A stretch of DNA of 64,000 nt, from NCBI GenBank assembly GCA_034769895.1, contig CM068375.1, positions 256,349,542 through 256,413,541 on the forward strand, written 5' to 3'. Under the pieces are notes generated by a model. That model was not told the DNA's origin, searched no databases, and saw only the letters and a list, made by a program, of their open reading frames with translations. The first letter of the stretch is position 1; the number at the start of each line of letters is the position of its first letter. The stretch comes from Magicicada septendecula (taxonomy: Eukaryota > Arthropoda > Insecta > Hemiptera > Cicadidae). The position numbers and the translations under genes were made by a program. Below, in pieces: positions 34,895-48,600 of this stretch.

Positions 34895-37800
34895 TGTAGC
34901 ATAACAGAATTATCACATTAAAATTTTAACTTAATACAACATGAATAAAGAAGAAAATGTCATAGTGAGTGAGAATAATAAATGGTTAAAGATTAAACTA
35001 AAGAAACTGTACATTAAGTCGATAAAATGTTAATAAAATCAAACTAAATAACAAAGAAAACTCTTGGTCCATATATAAATAACCAACTATATAGAAAACC
35101 TATAAAACAGCAGTATACCCAGTAGGTTGGGGAGCAGTAAAAAGGAAAGAAAAAAGATAAAAAGGTAAACACAATTTTAATAAGGGCAATTTATTAAGTC
35201 AAGAAGCAAAGAAACCCCAAGACACTAAACCAATAACAAATGAATAAGGAGTTATAAATGAGAAAAGGACATGAAACCACAATACAAGAAAATGTTAGTA
35301 TAATGAGAAGGAAGAGACAAATATATCAAGGTTCACAAAAAGAATATAGCAACTAGATGAGATATACACTAAAACCTTATGAGGAGGAATATACCCTATT
35401 CTTATACATTTAAACCCAATGAATAATTGTCTGACCAAATAACAAGTTACAGGATACAATACAGTGAAAAATAAACCTGTAAACTAGTTTGTAAGCCTAA
35501 CTTAAGAATAACAAATGACATACAATAAGAAATAAACAGTGAAAGACAATAAAATTATTTAAAAAGAGACTACCATTAGTGCCAGATAAAATTAGCATTA
35601 GAACAAAAGACAGTTTACTAACTGAGAATATTATTAGTGATAAAAATGTTTTAAAAATTAGATACAATGAAGAAATCATAGATATAAGATGTTTTATTTT
35701 TAGGCGAGTGTTACAAAAAAGCAACCTAAATACAACAGACAGTGTAATAACTGAAGGTATTATTAATAATAAGATGTTAATAGTGTAATCAAATTAGAAA
35801 CAGTGAACACCAAAGACAGTGTAATAACTGAAAAGTGTTATTAGAAATAAGATGTTTATTAGTTCTATCAATTCATATATAATAAATGCAAAGGACAGTG
35901 AATAACTGACAGCATTATTAGTAATAGGTTGATTTAGAATAATTATAGTTAAATAATATCAATGAAAAAATAATAAGCTTAAGATGTGTTTGTTATGTTT
36001 AGGCAATATAAAAATTAGTAGATAATAAGATGTTCTATTGTATTCAAAATAATGTTAAATAATTTTCAAGTTTGTTAAGGAGAGAAGGCAAGTAGGTAAT
36101 AGGAATGTTGTATTTTTTTTTTATTAAATTGTAAACCATATAAAAAGTATAAGGCAAACTAACTAACACACCACAATAGAAAAACAAACCAGCATTGTAA
36201 ATCAAAATCATCTATCATAGAGTCAAACTCAAATAAATAAATTCAATCAAACTACATAATATAATGAATAGAATCTAGTCCATACAACACAAAAGATATG
36301 AAAATGTAATCAGTACAGATACAAATAATAACAAATGTAATGACAAAAGAAGAAAATTAACTTTATTTGGAAATAAGTAATACTAGGCCTAAAAGAGTAC
36401 TCAACTCAAATAAAAAGTAAATTAATCAATATTGGTGTATTATAACAACAAATTATTAACAACAAGCAATAATCATGGAGTGAGTAATATTATTTAATGG
36501 AAATATTAACAGAAAAACACTTGTAAACCATTTAAATACTAAATTTGTAAAAAATATAAGGCCTACAATAAATAGCGAAAATTGTAAATTTTAGGCTTAT
36601 CTGAACTTAAAACAGACCCAGTTATATATCAAATTATGTAAAATTAGCTTAAGAATATTGCTGAATAGTTAGATTTTCGTAAAATTAATAAATAATTGAG
36701 TTACAGCAATAAAATGAAAACTTGTTATGTATGTTTAGGAGTTGAAATCAAATACAAGACATGTAATTTTGTAAAAAAACAATGGGAAGAGGAAAAAGAC
36801 ATTTTATAAATTACCCCAAAACGATGACTTTCAGTCATCAGTCTATTGTTAATCGTTAATGTGAACAGATCAGAAATTACTGACGGAAGACCAAAAAATA
36901 TAAAATAGTGAAAAAACATTGTGTGCAACCTCAAAAAGTGTAACAGAGGTTACCAAAGTAAATATAAAACCAAGACACGAACTTAACATATTTGAACACA
37001 GAACACTGCACCAAAAAACAATCACAGAACGACATCGCCGAAGAGGGAAGAACACTTAACACAATTTTCCAGAGATACTACAACTTCGCCGAGGAAGGAA
37101 TTCTCATTTATTTCTGAGGGAGAAGATCAAACATAGCGTCAGCATTGCATAGCAGAAAGTCAAGGTGACGGCAGCCATACTGGATTTACTGCACAGCAAA
37201 CGGAACACAGCCTTCACGAGCCAGTGACGTCATTCTACGGATGGTTCGATTTTATTTTAATAATTGACAATTTTCATAATACTGTTATTTTTTCAGCAAA
37301 TAATTTATTTTAAGATAGTTTGTAAGCATTGTATCTTGTTCCTTGCCCTCTCTGACCATTTCGACAGTTAAAAGAATCCGAAATATTTAATTTTGTAAGC
37401 ATTATACTTTGTCATTTTGTTCACAATCGACCTGAGCGGATCTCAACCAATGCTGGGTCCACGCGCATCAGAATGGTGCATAATTTCAAATGTTAAGAAA
37501 TAAACATCATAATTATTCAGTTACATGCGTTTATAATTATTTGTGTAGTAAATACTAGTTATTTATTTCTTCTAAAAATAATTTAGAGTCATTAAAGAAA
37601 TATACCAGAAAGAAGAAGAAGAACAGCAAAGTTAGAAGAGAGAATAATAGATCCAACTACATAAATAGATTATCTATAGAAACAAATATTTTCAAAACAC
37701 AAAATCTCATTTACTTAATCGAAAGTAATTGAAAAACATACTATTAATTAATCAATCAATTAATTTTTTAAATTAATTAATTTAATTAATTAATTAAACC

Positions 37801-38062
37801 AAAATAAAAAAAATTATAACTAACAACAATTTTTTCTTATCAACACATTATACAGATCACATTTATGATTTATCTAATTATATTGGTAGTTTTACTACAA
37901 ATTGGCGAATCCAACGTGGAGCTTCTTCATCTGCTATTTGCACGTTTTACGACAAATTAGCGAGCTCAACAGCGAGATTCAGACATCATTTATTAGTAGT
38001 AAATCACAAATCAGTAAAATACATTTATTATTTATCTAATTAAATTTATTTGTTTTACTACA
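34895..38062 (+). repeat. 5' LTR of element IV
   Basis: 3168 bp, nearly identical to 45603-48850 but lacking about 105 bp present there around 47685-47800. It has a TGACGTCA (CRE-like) site near 37228. The last 200 bp contain two PBS-like modules (37900, 37953) that repeat the true LTR-end/PBS boundary at 38062. Confidence 0.95.
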
Positions 38063-38085
38063 AATTGGCGTCCAACTAAAGGGCT
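37861..38085 (+). promoter_or_regulatory. Triplicated LTR-end/PBS module of element IV
   Basis: Module 1: GTTTTACTACA then AATTGGCGAATCCAACGTGG (about 37889). Module 2: GTTTTACGACA then AATTAGCGAGCTCAACAGCG (about 37944). Module 3: GTTTTACTACA then AATTGGCGTCCAACTAAAGG (38052), the present LTR boundary. The similarity of modules 1 and 3 extends upstream (ATTTAT-ATTTATCTAATTA), giving a repeat of about 162 bp. Modules 1 and 2 are also in the 3' LTR. Confidence 0.85.
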
Positions 38086-38177
38086 GAAAGGAATTAATAG
38101 ATCTATAAAATAAGGACAATTCGTCCAGTTTCCTATTTTAGCTCGGCAGCTGTCAACAGGTCAGAAAAAGAAACAAG

Positions 38178-40391
38178 ATGCACAGGAGGGTGACATCAAA
38201 GAAAAGGGCGGTGGAGGCCGAACAGGAAATAGATATGGAGGATAAGGAGGCGACCCGTGGAGTCGATATTACCGCCAGCAGAACCAAACAAGCCTGCACC
38301 ACAGGAGGAACAGTCAAAGAAATCCACCACAGAAGAAGATACAAAATTGGATCAAATGATGGAGAGGTTACTCAGAGAATTCAAAACGACGAAGGAAGAA
38401 TTGGGTAATAAAATCGGGGATACCAATAAGAAAATCGAAGAAAATAGTAAGAAGCTGGAAAATGATAACCCACAATTGACGGAGAAAATGGACAATAACA
38501 GTAAAGAAATGAAGGAAGAATTAAGAGATACCAGTAAGAAGATGGAGGAGAAAATGGAAGAAAATAGTAAGAAGATGGAGGAGAAGGTGGACGAAATAAA
38601 AAACGAAAATAAATTATTAATGGAGGAAAATATTCAGAAAATTGAGGAGAAAATGGAGGAAATAAAGACTGACAATAAACAGTTGAAGGAGGAATTAACC
38701 CGGATAAGCCAAAAACTGGAAGAGACCAACCAGAGAATGGAAGAAACAAGTCAGAAAATGGAAGGCAATAATCAACAATTAAGATAAGAATTGAGGGAGA
38801 CGAACCAAGAGAATATGAACCGATTAGATGGGAAGATGGAAGCCTTGAAGGAAGAATTGAGTCAAAAGATAGCTGAAAACAATGAAACAATCAGCAAGAA
38901 AGTAGAAGAGGAAATAACGGTGATCGAACAAAAGATTACAAGGGCTGACGAAAGATGGAGTCAGACGGAACGAGAAGTACAGAGTATCAAGACCGAATTA
39001 ATACTAAGGTTGCTAACATCGAAGAAACGAATAGGAAGACTTTAGAGGAAAAACTAAAGGAAACACGTGAAGACTCGGAGCGAGTGCAGGACCGATTCAC
39101 AGAAAAATGTGACGGCATTGAAGCTGCTGTGACCAGTATCAACAGTCAGGTGCGACAGAATCAAACAGATATAGACCTGTTCCATAGTCGACCGACAAAC
39201 ATTACCAGTTGTCCTAATAACGAGAATCGTGAAAGTATTAATTTCAGGTTTTATAAAAATAAACCTATGGAGTTCCTAGCCAGAATCGAAGAGTACTTCA
39301 CTAAACACAGAGGCAATCGCTGGAGAGAGAATAAAGAAGTACTGGACGAATCATTCAAGGAGATAGCTGATAATTGGTGGATGGCGATAAGAGATGAAGT
39401 GACCGACTACCAACAATTCAAAAGGCTATTCAAGGCCAAATATTGGTCTGAATCGACACAAAATATCGCCAGAGATGAGATCTGTCACGGAAAATACAAC
39501 CCGTATGGAAACCAGACTCTAACAGCGTATTTCTTGGGAAAGGTGTGTGTGGCCAAACATTTAGAGCCCAGAATACCGGAAGAATGCTTGGTCAGCAAGC
39601 TCTCATACCACTATGAGGAAGATATTATAAGAGCTAGAAGAAACAGTCAAAGACTGTACAAGCAATGACCGAACTTTTAGAAATGTATGAGCACGAGGAT
39701 TACTACCGCCAAAGTCGCAGGAAATACGAAAGGCCGGAAACAAGGAATAATGCGAGTAATTCAAATAATAATAATCGGCAGAACGGTAGCAACAACAATA
39801 ATTATAATTCCGCAAACCGGAATAATGCCGAATACAATGATAACCCTTGTAATAACAATAATGTTACTAGATATAATAACCATAATAATAATAATAATAA
39901 TAATGTTCCCAGAAATAATAATAGTGAGGGTAACCATAATAATAATAACCGTCTGCACAACAACAACGGTTATTATAATAACCGTAATTATGTTCCAAAT
40001 GGTCAGAGGAAACCCCAACCCCCCTAATAACAATTGTCATGGTAATTATAACAGAAATTACCCGAATGGAGGTAATAATAATAATTACAGGACATATCGA
40101 CCCCATATTAACTACATCAGAGCGGAAGGCAGTGGACAGAGGAGATACCAGCCTCAACGAAGGAGCCGATACTACGAGTATGAAACCTTTCAAGGAACTC
40201 AAGGAAGTAATCGTTACACAGAATATGAACCCAGACGCAGTTCAAGCCTGGACAATCAACGAAGACTACCTGTAACGGAAGCCCAACAGGACGATCGTGC
40301 TGAACCAAACGCAGTTTCAGGACTCCAAGTTGATGCTGCTAACAGCCTAATCCGTAATGATGCGGAGCATTTAAACGAACGGAGGCAGTAA
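38178..40391 (+). pseudogene. gag: Gypsy gag of element IV, multiply broken
   Basis: Starts MHRRVTSKKRAVEAEQEI, homologous to element III gag. Domains: coiled coil with KKMEEKMEEN-type repeats to about 39100, capsid-like region (PMEFLARIEEYFTKHRGNRW, DNWWMAIRDE, FKAKYWSESTQNIARDEICH), Asn-rich region at 39750-40110, and a charged tail to TAA at 40389-40391. Lesions seen: frameshift near 38260, TAA at 38785-38787, frameshift near 38990-39000, frameshift near 39650 and a one-base insertion near 40012 (the inverted copy at 50128-51754 lacks it). No zinc knuckle. It cannot make a full Gag. Confidence 0.88.
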
Positions 40392-40441
40392 TAAATCCCA
40401 ATAACCCTTTACTGCTCCAATCTGCTGGGTAAAGACAATAG

Positions 40442-43400
40442 GTAAAATCGAGAGAAGAAAAGAAACATTTCACGATAATATATAATAATTACTTGAAAGA
40501 TATCCGTAAGGACTTGCTAGAAGAAAACGAAATAAACATTAATAATAATGACAACGAAATCATATATATATATATAATTGCAGAAATCGAGAGTATTTCT
40601 GTTCCCATAATGATAGACACTGGAGCAAATGTCTCTATAATAAACCATAATGAATTGGACCGGATACAGCAGGAATGCCACAAAAACTTACCAGTACTAC
40701 CTATTAATAATATTGTGCTTGTAGGAGCTACCGGCCGACAGAACAAAACCATAAGGAAACAGGTATCCCTAAGTGTCAACAGTCAGGGCGTAAGCTTGGA
40801 TATGATATTCCTTGTTGCAGCCGGATTACCTTTCAACATCATGATAGGGTGTGACATATTGCGTAGGAACTCAGCAGTTATCGACTTGTGCCGAGGGAAG
40901 GTATCACTCTTTTCTGAAGGTTCGGCCTGGGTAGCCAATTTAACTAACAACAAGATGTTAGACTCCAAACAACTTATCGACCACAAGAATAAGGTGAATT
41001 ACTTGTCAAACTACTCGTCAAACAACAAGCCAGTACATCAGAATACGGAGGATGACCTATGGCCACAAAAGATTCAGGAGATACGTGACTTCCAGTGCCA
41101 CAATACCACCGAGCAATTAGATGAAAACCAGCTGAATCAATTAGTCAACATATATAAAAAATATCGAGCTGTATTTTCGGACGAACCTGGAAAGATCAGG
41201 AACTACCAATGTTCCATACGATTCAGAGAACCGGTAGAATTCAATCGAAAGTCATATCCCATAGCACAATCTTTGAAGGAAGCCATACGCACAGAGATCC
41301 AGAACATGATTAGTAAGGATATTATTGAAAGCAGTCAATCGCCATACACTAGTCCAATTGTGGCTATACAAAAGAAGAATGGGAAGGTAAGACTTTGTCT
41401 TGACGCACGTGAGATAAATAAAATGATTATTAACGATCGTACCTCACCTGGCGAAATTGATGAGATATTGAAGAGATTCCACGGAACGAAGTTTATTACT
41501 ACGTGGGATACCGTGTGTGGGTATTGGCAGGTGGAGTTGCACCCAGCAAGCCGGCAATACATGGCGTTCATCTTCGAAGGGCGCAACTATCAGTTTAAGA
41601 GGTTGCCCTTCGGGTTAGTGAACTCAGTAGCTGTTTTCGTCGCCTGTATGGACCAAATACTCGGACCAGAAGCGCTCCAATTCACGACAGTCTACGTTGA
41701 TGATCTCCTAATCACATCAACCAATTGGGAAGAACATTGTTACCGTGTGGAGCATGTCTTGAAGAAACTGGCTGAGTTTAACTTTACCCTTAAGCTAGAC
41801 AAGTCCAAGCTAATAGCTAAAGAAGTATAATTTTTGGGTTTCCAGTTGAACAGTCAAGGAATAACACCGTCAACAGAAAAGGTAGACGCCATACAGCGAT
41901 TCCCTATACTTAAAAACAGAAGGCAACTACAATCATTTTTAGGCCTGTGTAACTACTACAGGAAGTTCCAAAATAATTATTCCGAGCTGACGGCCCGATT
42001 TCAGTACCAGTTATCGTCCAAGAATAAATGGCGATGGGGTCAAGAACAAGACAAAACATTCAAATCAATTAAGGATAAGTTCTTAGAAGCAGTAATGCTT
42101 AACCATCCAGATTTTAACCGACCATTCTTCCTAAACTGTGACGCCAGTAACATTAGCTTGGGATCAACATTGTACCAAGACGAAAGTGGAAACCATCTAG
42201 TAGTGAGCTTTGCTAGCAGAACCCTTAACCAGTGTGAAAAGAACTACAACGTGATGGAAAAGGAACTGCTAAGTGTAGTCTTTGCCTGTGGGAAGTTTCG
42301 GACGTATATTCTCGGATATCCAGTGACCGTTCTAACAGATCACAAATCAATATCATTTCTTAGAAGATGCAAGTTAAGCCATGGTAGATTGACCAGATGG
42401 GTACTTGCCCTGCAGGAATACGATATACAGTGGGAGTATGTTCCTGGGAGTAAAAATGTAGTAGCCGACGTGTTGTCGAGAGTAAATTTGGAAGAACAGA
42501 CGTTCGAAGGCGAAAAGGAGAGCATCCTGAAGATCTATAATATTATTAAGGACAGATCCGATCTAGAAAAGATAGTGCAGGACATCAGCAAACACCAGCA
42601 GTCCGACCCGAAGCTAAACCATATTAAACTTCATCTCTCCAACCAAGATGACACAATAAGCAAGTTTTATTGTATACATAATGAAATATTATTCATCAAA
42701 ACATCCCTTGATGAAGAGATATGGAAGATCGTAATCCCTACTACAGTCGAGAAGGATATCATCCTGGATTATCATCTCCGATACGGTCACATGGAAGCCA
42801 TGAAGGTGATCAAGGCGATAGAAGAGAATTGCCATATAAAAAATATAAATAGAAAGACGAGAAACTACCTCAAAACCTGTCTGATATGTCAATTGGTGAA
42901 AACCAACAATGAGAGAAAAGAGGAAGGTATGATGATACCAATTACATCACAAGCAAAACTGGAAAAGGTCTTTCTGGACATCTGTGTCCATTTCCCCGCA
43001 GTGGCGGACGCCATCGATACAAATACATTATTATAATGATGGATCACTTCACGAAATTTATAAAACTGTACCCGTTTGTTTATAAAACAAACCATTACAT
43101 TCCAGAGATAGGGAGCCCGGCATCCATAATCACAGACCATGGAACGCAATTTAAGGGTAGGAGGTGGAAAAACACTCTAAATACATTGGGCATTAAGACG
43201 CACAAGACAACTGTCTACCACCCCAGCAGTAATCCAGCGGAGAGGGTACTGCGAGAAGTCGGAAGAATATTACGGACTTATTGCCATAATCAACAAAGGA
43301 AGTGGCAAGAATATTTATCAGCTACCGAAGAATTCCTTAATTTGGTATATCACCCCGCTATAGGTACCACGCCATACACGGCAATGTATGAAAAACCGCC

Positions 43401-43752
43401 TCCAAGAGAAATACAAGACATAACAGAATTTCCCATGAGTCAAGAATACAAGTTCAATCGAATAAGGTTCTACAATAAATTGGCAGAAGACCAGGAAAGG
43501 CGCAAGAACAAGTATCAAAAGGCGATTAAGAAGATAATAACCTACGAAGTCGGAGAAAAAGTACTATTGAAAAACAGGGAACTACCCAGTACTTTGGAAG
43601 GCATTACCAAAAAGTTGTTACTGCTGTATACCGGCCCATACCTAATTATTAAAAACAATAACAATACGTATGTATTAAAAGATATCAATTCAAATAAAGT
43701 AAAAGGAACTTATAATCAATTATCAATCAAAAAATATATAGAGGAGAGATGA
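40442..43752 (+). pseudogene. pol: Gypsy pol of element IV: protease, RT, RNase H, integrase; broken
   Basis: The frame opens after a stop at 40439-40441, about 50 bp past gag, with no early ATG. Protease active site IDTGANVS is at about 40613. Reverse transcriptase spans about 41250-41850, with YVDD at 41693-41704; TAA at 41828-41830 interrupts it before FLGFQLNSQG. RNase H (NCDASNISLG, MEKELLSVV, TDHKSISFL, NVVADVLSR) lies at 42130-42480. The integrase zinc-binding region (RYGH, CLICQL) lies at about 42780-42900. A frameshift near 42990 moves to the frame with DHFTKFIKLYP, TDHGTQFKG and NPAERVLREV, ending at 43752. The integrase core looks shortened between FTKFIKLYP and IPEIGSPAS, probably an internal deletion. 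No env follows. Confidence 0.93.
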
Positions 43753-43789
43753 ATAAGAAAGAATTTGGTGAATAAAAATAACTAAATTC

Positions 43790-44345
43790 AAAAAATTGTA
43801 AGACCAACTTACACCAATTATTTGAAAAAACTATTATGAATAAAAAAGAATTTTGATGAATAAAATACCAAAATTCAAAAAGTTTGTAAAAACAACTTAC
43901 ACCAATTATTTGAAAAAATCATTATGAAAGAAAAAAGAATTTTGATGGAATAAAATACCAAAATTCAAAGTTTGTAAGAACAACTTACACCAATCATTTG
44001 AAAAAACCATTATGAATAAAAAAGAATTTAGATGAATGAAAATATCTAAAATCAAAAATTTGCAAGACCAACTTACAAGAATTATTTGGAAGAAACTATT
44101 AAAATAACAAAAACTTCAAAAAGTTGTAAGACCTACTTACTTGAACTGTTTGAAAGAAACTATTAAAAGCTTATATATAAAAAGAATTTTGGAGAAAATA
44201 TCTAAAGTTAAAAGATAGTAAGTACAACTCATACGAATGATGAGATATAACTCTTTAAGTATAAAAAGAAATTTTGTAAGAAAGAGATACAAAATTCTAA
44301 AAGAGTAAGAACAAATTACACTCATAATTTGAGTGAACTCTTACA
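43790..44345 (+). repeat. Tandem array of ~88-bp palindrome units after pol
   Basis: Seven units with GTAAG-N5-CTTAC-type cores near 43799, 43887, 43974, 44062, 44124, 44218 and 44305. Between them are AATTATTTGAAAAAACTATT and AAAGAATTTTGATGAATAAA motifs. It is the same kind of array as 19180-20280 in element III, but with a different unit sequence and copy number. Confidence 0.85.
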
Positions 44346-45602
44346 TAAAAGAATTTGAGAGTAAATGGAGTACAAATGTGTAAACTTTCTCAAACTCTCC
44401 AGAGACAAAGCAAAAGGAACATGTTCCAGTAAATAAAGAGAACAACCAATATTAAACAATTGAATAATTTAATGTTACCAGAACAATATATTAATAAATG
44501 TTAAAAGTGTCAGAAGAAAGAACGTAGCAAACCTTCATAAAAACCTGTGTTAATAAAGAGAAAAAACCCTCAATAAACTATCACAGCTATAAGAACCATA
44601 CTATAGTTTGTACTGTAATAGTGACTATGCTAACTATGACCACTATTATAAACAATGTAAATGAGACAATTTAAGACAAAAATGATACAGAATTTCAAAT
44701 GAAAAAGAGAGAAGAAACCAGAATATTATATAATTTAATCAAAACAACTTAACCAAACTCACAAGAAAATAACTTGATAAAGATGAAACAATGAAGAAGG
44801 ACCAACTCAGTAGAAACCAAATATTAAGACCAGAAACCAAAAACCCTGGTACCATGATGATAATATTGTTGTAATAACCACTATTATAGTGATAAGTGAT
44901 AAAGAAATAATTAATGTTATGCCATGAGCAATAAAATAACTCATTGGATACCAAGTGGAAGAAAAAATCTATATAAATGCTAATTACTATGTAAACAAGA
45001 TAAAAAGATGAAATAATGAAACGATGAAATGTATATTATACCACGTACCTAAACCACATAAGATGGAATGAGCTTTAATAGAGAAGAAGAGTCAAGTGTA
45101 TAAAAGTATTCATTGATATAAAATATTATGAAGTGAAGAATCCAAGGATGTTTATTATTAGTCAAAAGAGACTACTTTTACTGATTATTTATTTTTATGA
45201 CTGGATGTAGAAAAATGCCATCAGTCTTATATTTTGAGCAGAGATGATAATTCCTCCGGGGATCAGTTAATTGAAGTATTGGACAGCAGGGATTGAAGCC
45301 AAAAGTGCCACTCTGAACTGTTCCAACTCATATGTTAGGGAGTAAACATACAGGTGAGGAAGCACCAAATAAGAAAGGATATAAAATGATAATGTTATAC
45401 ATAAGATTGATGACTACTTATTAACGAAAAAAAAAGAAGCTAATGAAGGAGATACATATCATCTGAGAGAAAGCAATGGTGGAAAAAGAAGGTATATAAA
45501 GTGAAATCACGAAGAAAATATGGTAAATAAAAAGAATTAGTAGTAATTATTTCATCCATACTAAGAGCACGATCTGAACTAATCACTTTACAGCAGAGCA
45601 TA
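44346..45602 (+). other. Element IV 3' non-coding region
   Basis: No open frame with coding character. Its second half aligns with 32880-33367 of element III and ends CAGCAGAGCATA before the LTR. Confidence 0.65.
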
Positions 45603-48600
45603 TGTAGCATAACAGAATTATCACATTAAAATTTTAACTTAATACAACATGGATAAAGAAGAAAATGTCAATAGTGAGTGAGAATAATAAATGGTTAAAG
45701 ATTAAATTAAAGAAACTGTACATTAAGTCGATAAAATGTTAATAAAATCAAACTAAATAACAAAGAAAACTCTTGGTCCATATATAAATAACCAACTATA
45801 TAGAAAACCTATAAAACAGCAGTATACCCAGTAGGTTGGGGAGCAGTAAAAAGGAAAGAAAAAAGATAAAAAGGTAAACACAATTTTAATAAGGGCAATT
45901 TATTAAGTCAAGAAGCAAAGAAACCCCATGACACTAAACCAATAACAAATGAATAAGGAGTTATAAATGAGAAAAGGACATGAAACCACAAGACAAGAAA
46001 ATGTTAGTATAATGAGAAGGAAGAGACAAATATATCAAGGTTCACAAAAAGAATTTAGCAACAAGATGGGATATACACTAAAACCTTATGAGGAGGAATA
46101 TACCCTATTCTTATACATTTAAACACAATGAATAATTCTCTGACTAAATAACAAGTTACAGGATACAATACAGTGAAAAATAAACCTGTAAACTAGTTTG
46201 TAAGCCTAACTTAAGAATAACAAGTGACATACAATAAGAAATAAACAGTGAAAGACAATAAAATTATTTAAAAAGAGACTACCATTAGTGCCAGATAAAA
46301 TTAGCATTAGAACAAAAGACAGTTTACTAACTGAGAATATTATTAGTGATAAAAATGTTTTAAAAATTAGATACAATGAAGAAATCATAGATATAAGATG
46401 TTTTATTTTTAGGCGAGTGTTACAAAAAAGCAACCTAAATACAACAGACAGTGTAATAACTGAAGGTATTATTAATAATAAGATGTTAATAGTGTAATCA
46501 AATTAGAAACAGTGAACACCAAAGACAGTGTAATAACTGAAAAGTGTTATTAGAAATAAGATGTTTATTAGTTCTATCAATTCATATATAATAAATGCAA
46601 AGGACAGTGAACAACTGACAGCATTATTAGTAATAGGTTGATTTAGAATAATTATAGTTAAATAATGTCAATGAAAAAATAATAAGCTTAAGATGTGTTT
46701 GTTATGTTTAGGCAATATAAAAATTAGTAGATAATAAGATGTTCTATTGTATTCAAAATAATGTTAAATAATTTTCAAGTTTGTTAAGGAGAGAAGGCAA
46801 GTAGGTAATAGGAATGTTGTATTTTTTTTTTATTAAATTGTAAACCATATAAAAAGTATAAGGCAAACTAACTAACACACCACAATAGAAAAACAAACCA
46901 GCATTGTAAATCAAAATCATCTATCATAGAGTCAAACTCAAATAAATAAATTCAATCAAACTACATAATATAATGAATAGAATCTAGTCCATACAACACA
47001 AAGATATGAAAATGTAATCAGTACAGATACAAATAATAACAAATGTAATGACAAAAGAAGAAAATTAACTTTATTTGGAAATAAGTAATACTAGGCCTAA
47101 AGAGTACTCAACTCAAATAAAAAGTAAATTAATCAATATTGGTGTATTATAACAACAAATTATTAACAACAAGCAATAATCATGGAGTGAGTAATATTAT
47201 TTAATGGAAATATTAACAGAAAAACACTTGTAAACCATTTAAATACTAAATTTGTAAAAAATATAAGGCCTACAATAAATAGCGAAAATTGTAAATTTTA
47301 GGCTTATCTGAACTTAAAACAGACCCAGTTATATATCAAATTATGTAAAATTAGCTTAAGAATATTGCTGAATAGTTAGATTTTCGTAAAATTAATAAAT
47401 AATTGAGTTACAGCAATAAAATGAAAACTTGTTATGTATGTTTAGGAGTTGAAATCAAATACAAGACATGTAATTTTGTAAAAAAACAATGGGAAGAGGA
47501 AAAAGACATTTTATAAATTACCCCAAAACGATGACTTTCAGTCATCAGTCTATTGTTAATCGTTAATGTGAACAGATCAGAAATTACTGACGGAAGACCA
47601 AAAAATATAAAATAGTGAAAAAACATTGTGTGCAACCTCAAAAAGTGTAACAGAGGTTACCAAAGTAAATATAAAACCAATACATAATAGCTAACACCAA
47701 ACTGATCCAGAACAACAGCAATAATATCATCTAGCACGAGAATGAGGAATCAACCACCATTTCGAGAAAATTTCAAACCATATTAACTGGACATGAACTC
47801 AACATATTTGAACACAGAACACTGCACCAAAAAACAATCACAGAACGACATCGCCGAAGAGGGAAGAACACTTAACACAATTTCCAGGGATACTACAACT
47901 TCGCCGAGGAAGGAATTCTCATTTATTTCTGAGGGAGAAGATCAAACATAGCGTCAGCATTGCATAGCAGAAAGTCGAGGTGACGGCAGCCATACTGGAT
48001 TTACTGCACAGCGAACGGAACACAGCCTTCACGAGCCAGTGACGTCATTCTACAGATGGTTCGATTTTATTTTAATAATTGACAATTTTCATAATACTGT
48101 TATTTTTTCAGCAAATAATAATTTATTTTAAGATAGTTTGTAAGCATTGTATCTTGTTCCTTGCCCTCTCTGACCATTTTGACAGTTAAAAGAATCCGAA
48201 ATATTTAATTTTGTAAGCATTATACTTTGTCATTTTGTTCACAATCGACCCAGCTCAACCAATGCTGGGTCCACGCGCATCAGAATGGCACATAATTTAA
48301 AATGTTAAGAAATAAACATCATAATCATTCAGTTACATGCGTTTATAATTATTTGTGTAGTAAATACTAGTTATTTATTTTCTTCTAAAAATAATTTAGA
48401 GTCATTAAAGAAATATACCAGAAGGAAGAAGAAGAACAGCAAAGTTAGAAGAGAGAATAATAGATCCAACTACATAAATAGATTATCTATAGAAACAAAT
48501 ACTTTCAAAACACAAAATCTCATTTATTTAATCGAAAGTAATTGAAAAACATACAATTAATTAATTTTTAAATTAATTAAATTAATTAAACCAAAAAAAA

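Noticed and set aside
35579-35788. 69-codon frame present identically at 46288-46497
   Set aside because: It lies in the two LTRs of element IV, so its repetition reflects LTR identity, not conservation of a gene.
43790-44345. CRISPR-like appearance of regularly spaced palindromes
   Set aside because: Eukaryotic retroelement context, imperfect units and no unique spacers; it is a tandem repeat array.
44346-45602. Possible env gene between pol and 3' LTR of element IV
   Set aside because: No frame longer than about 70 codons and no signal-peptide or transmembrane pattern.
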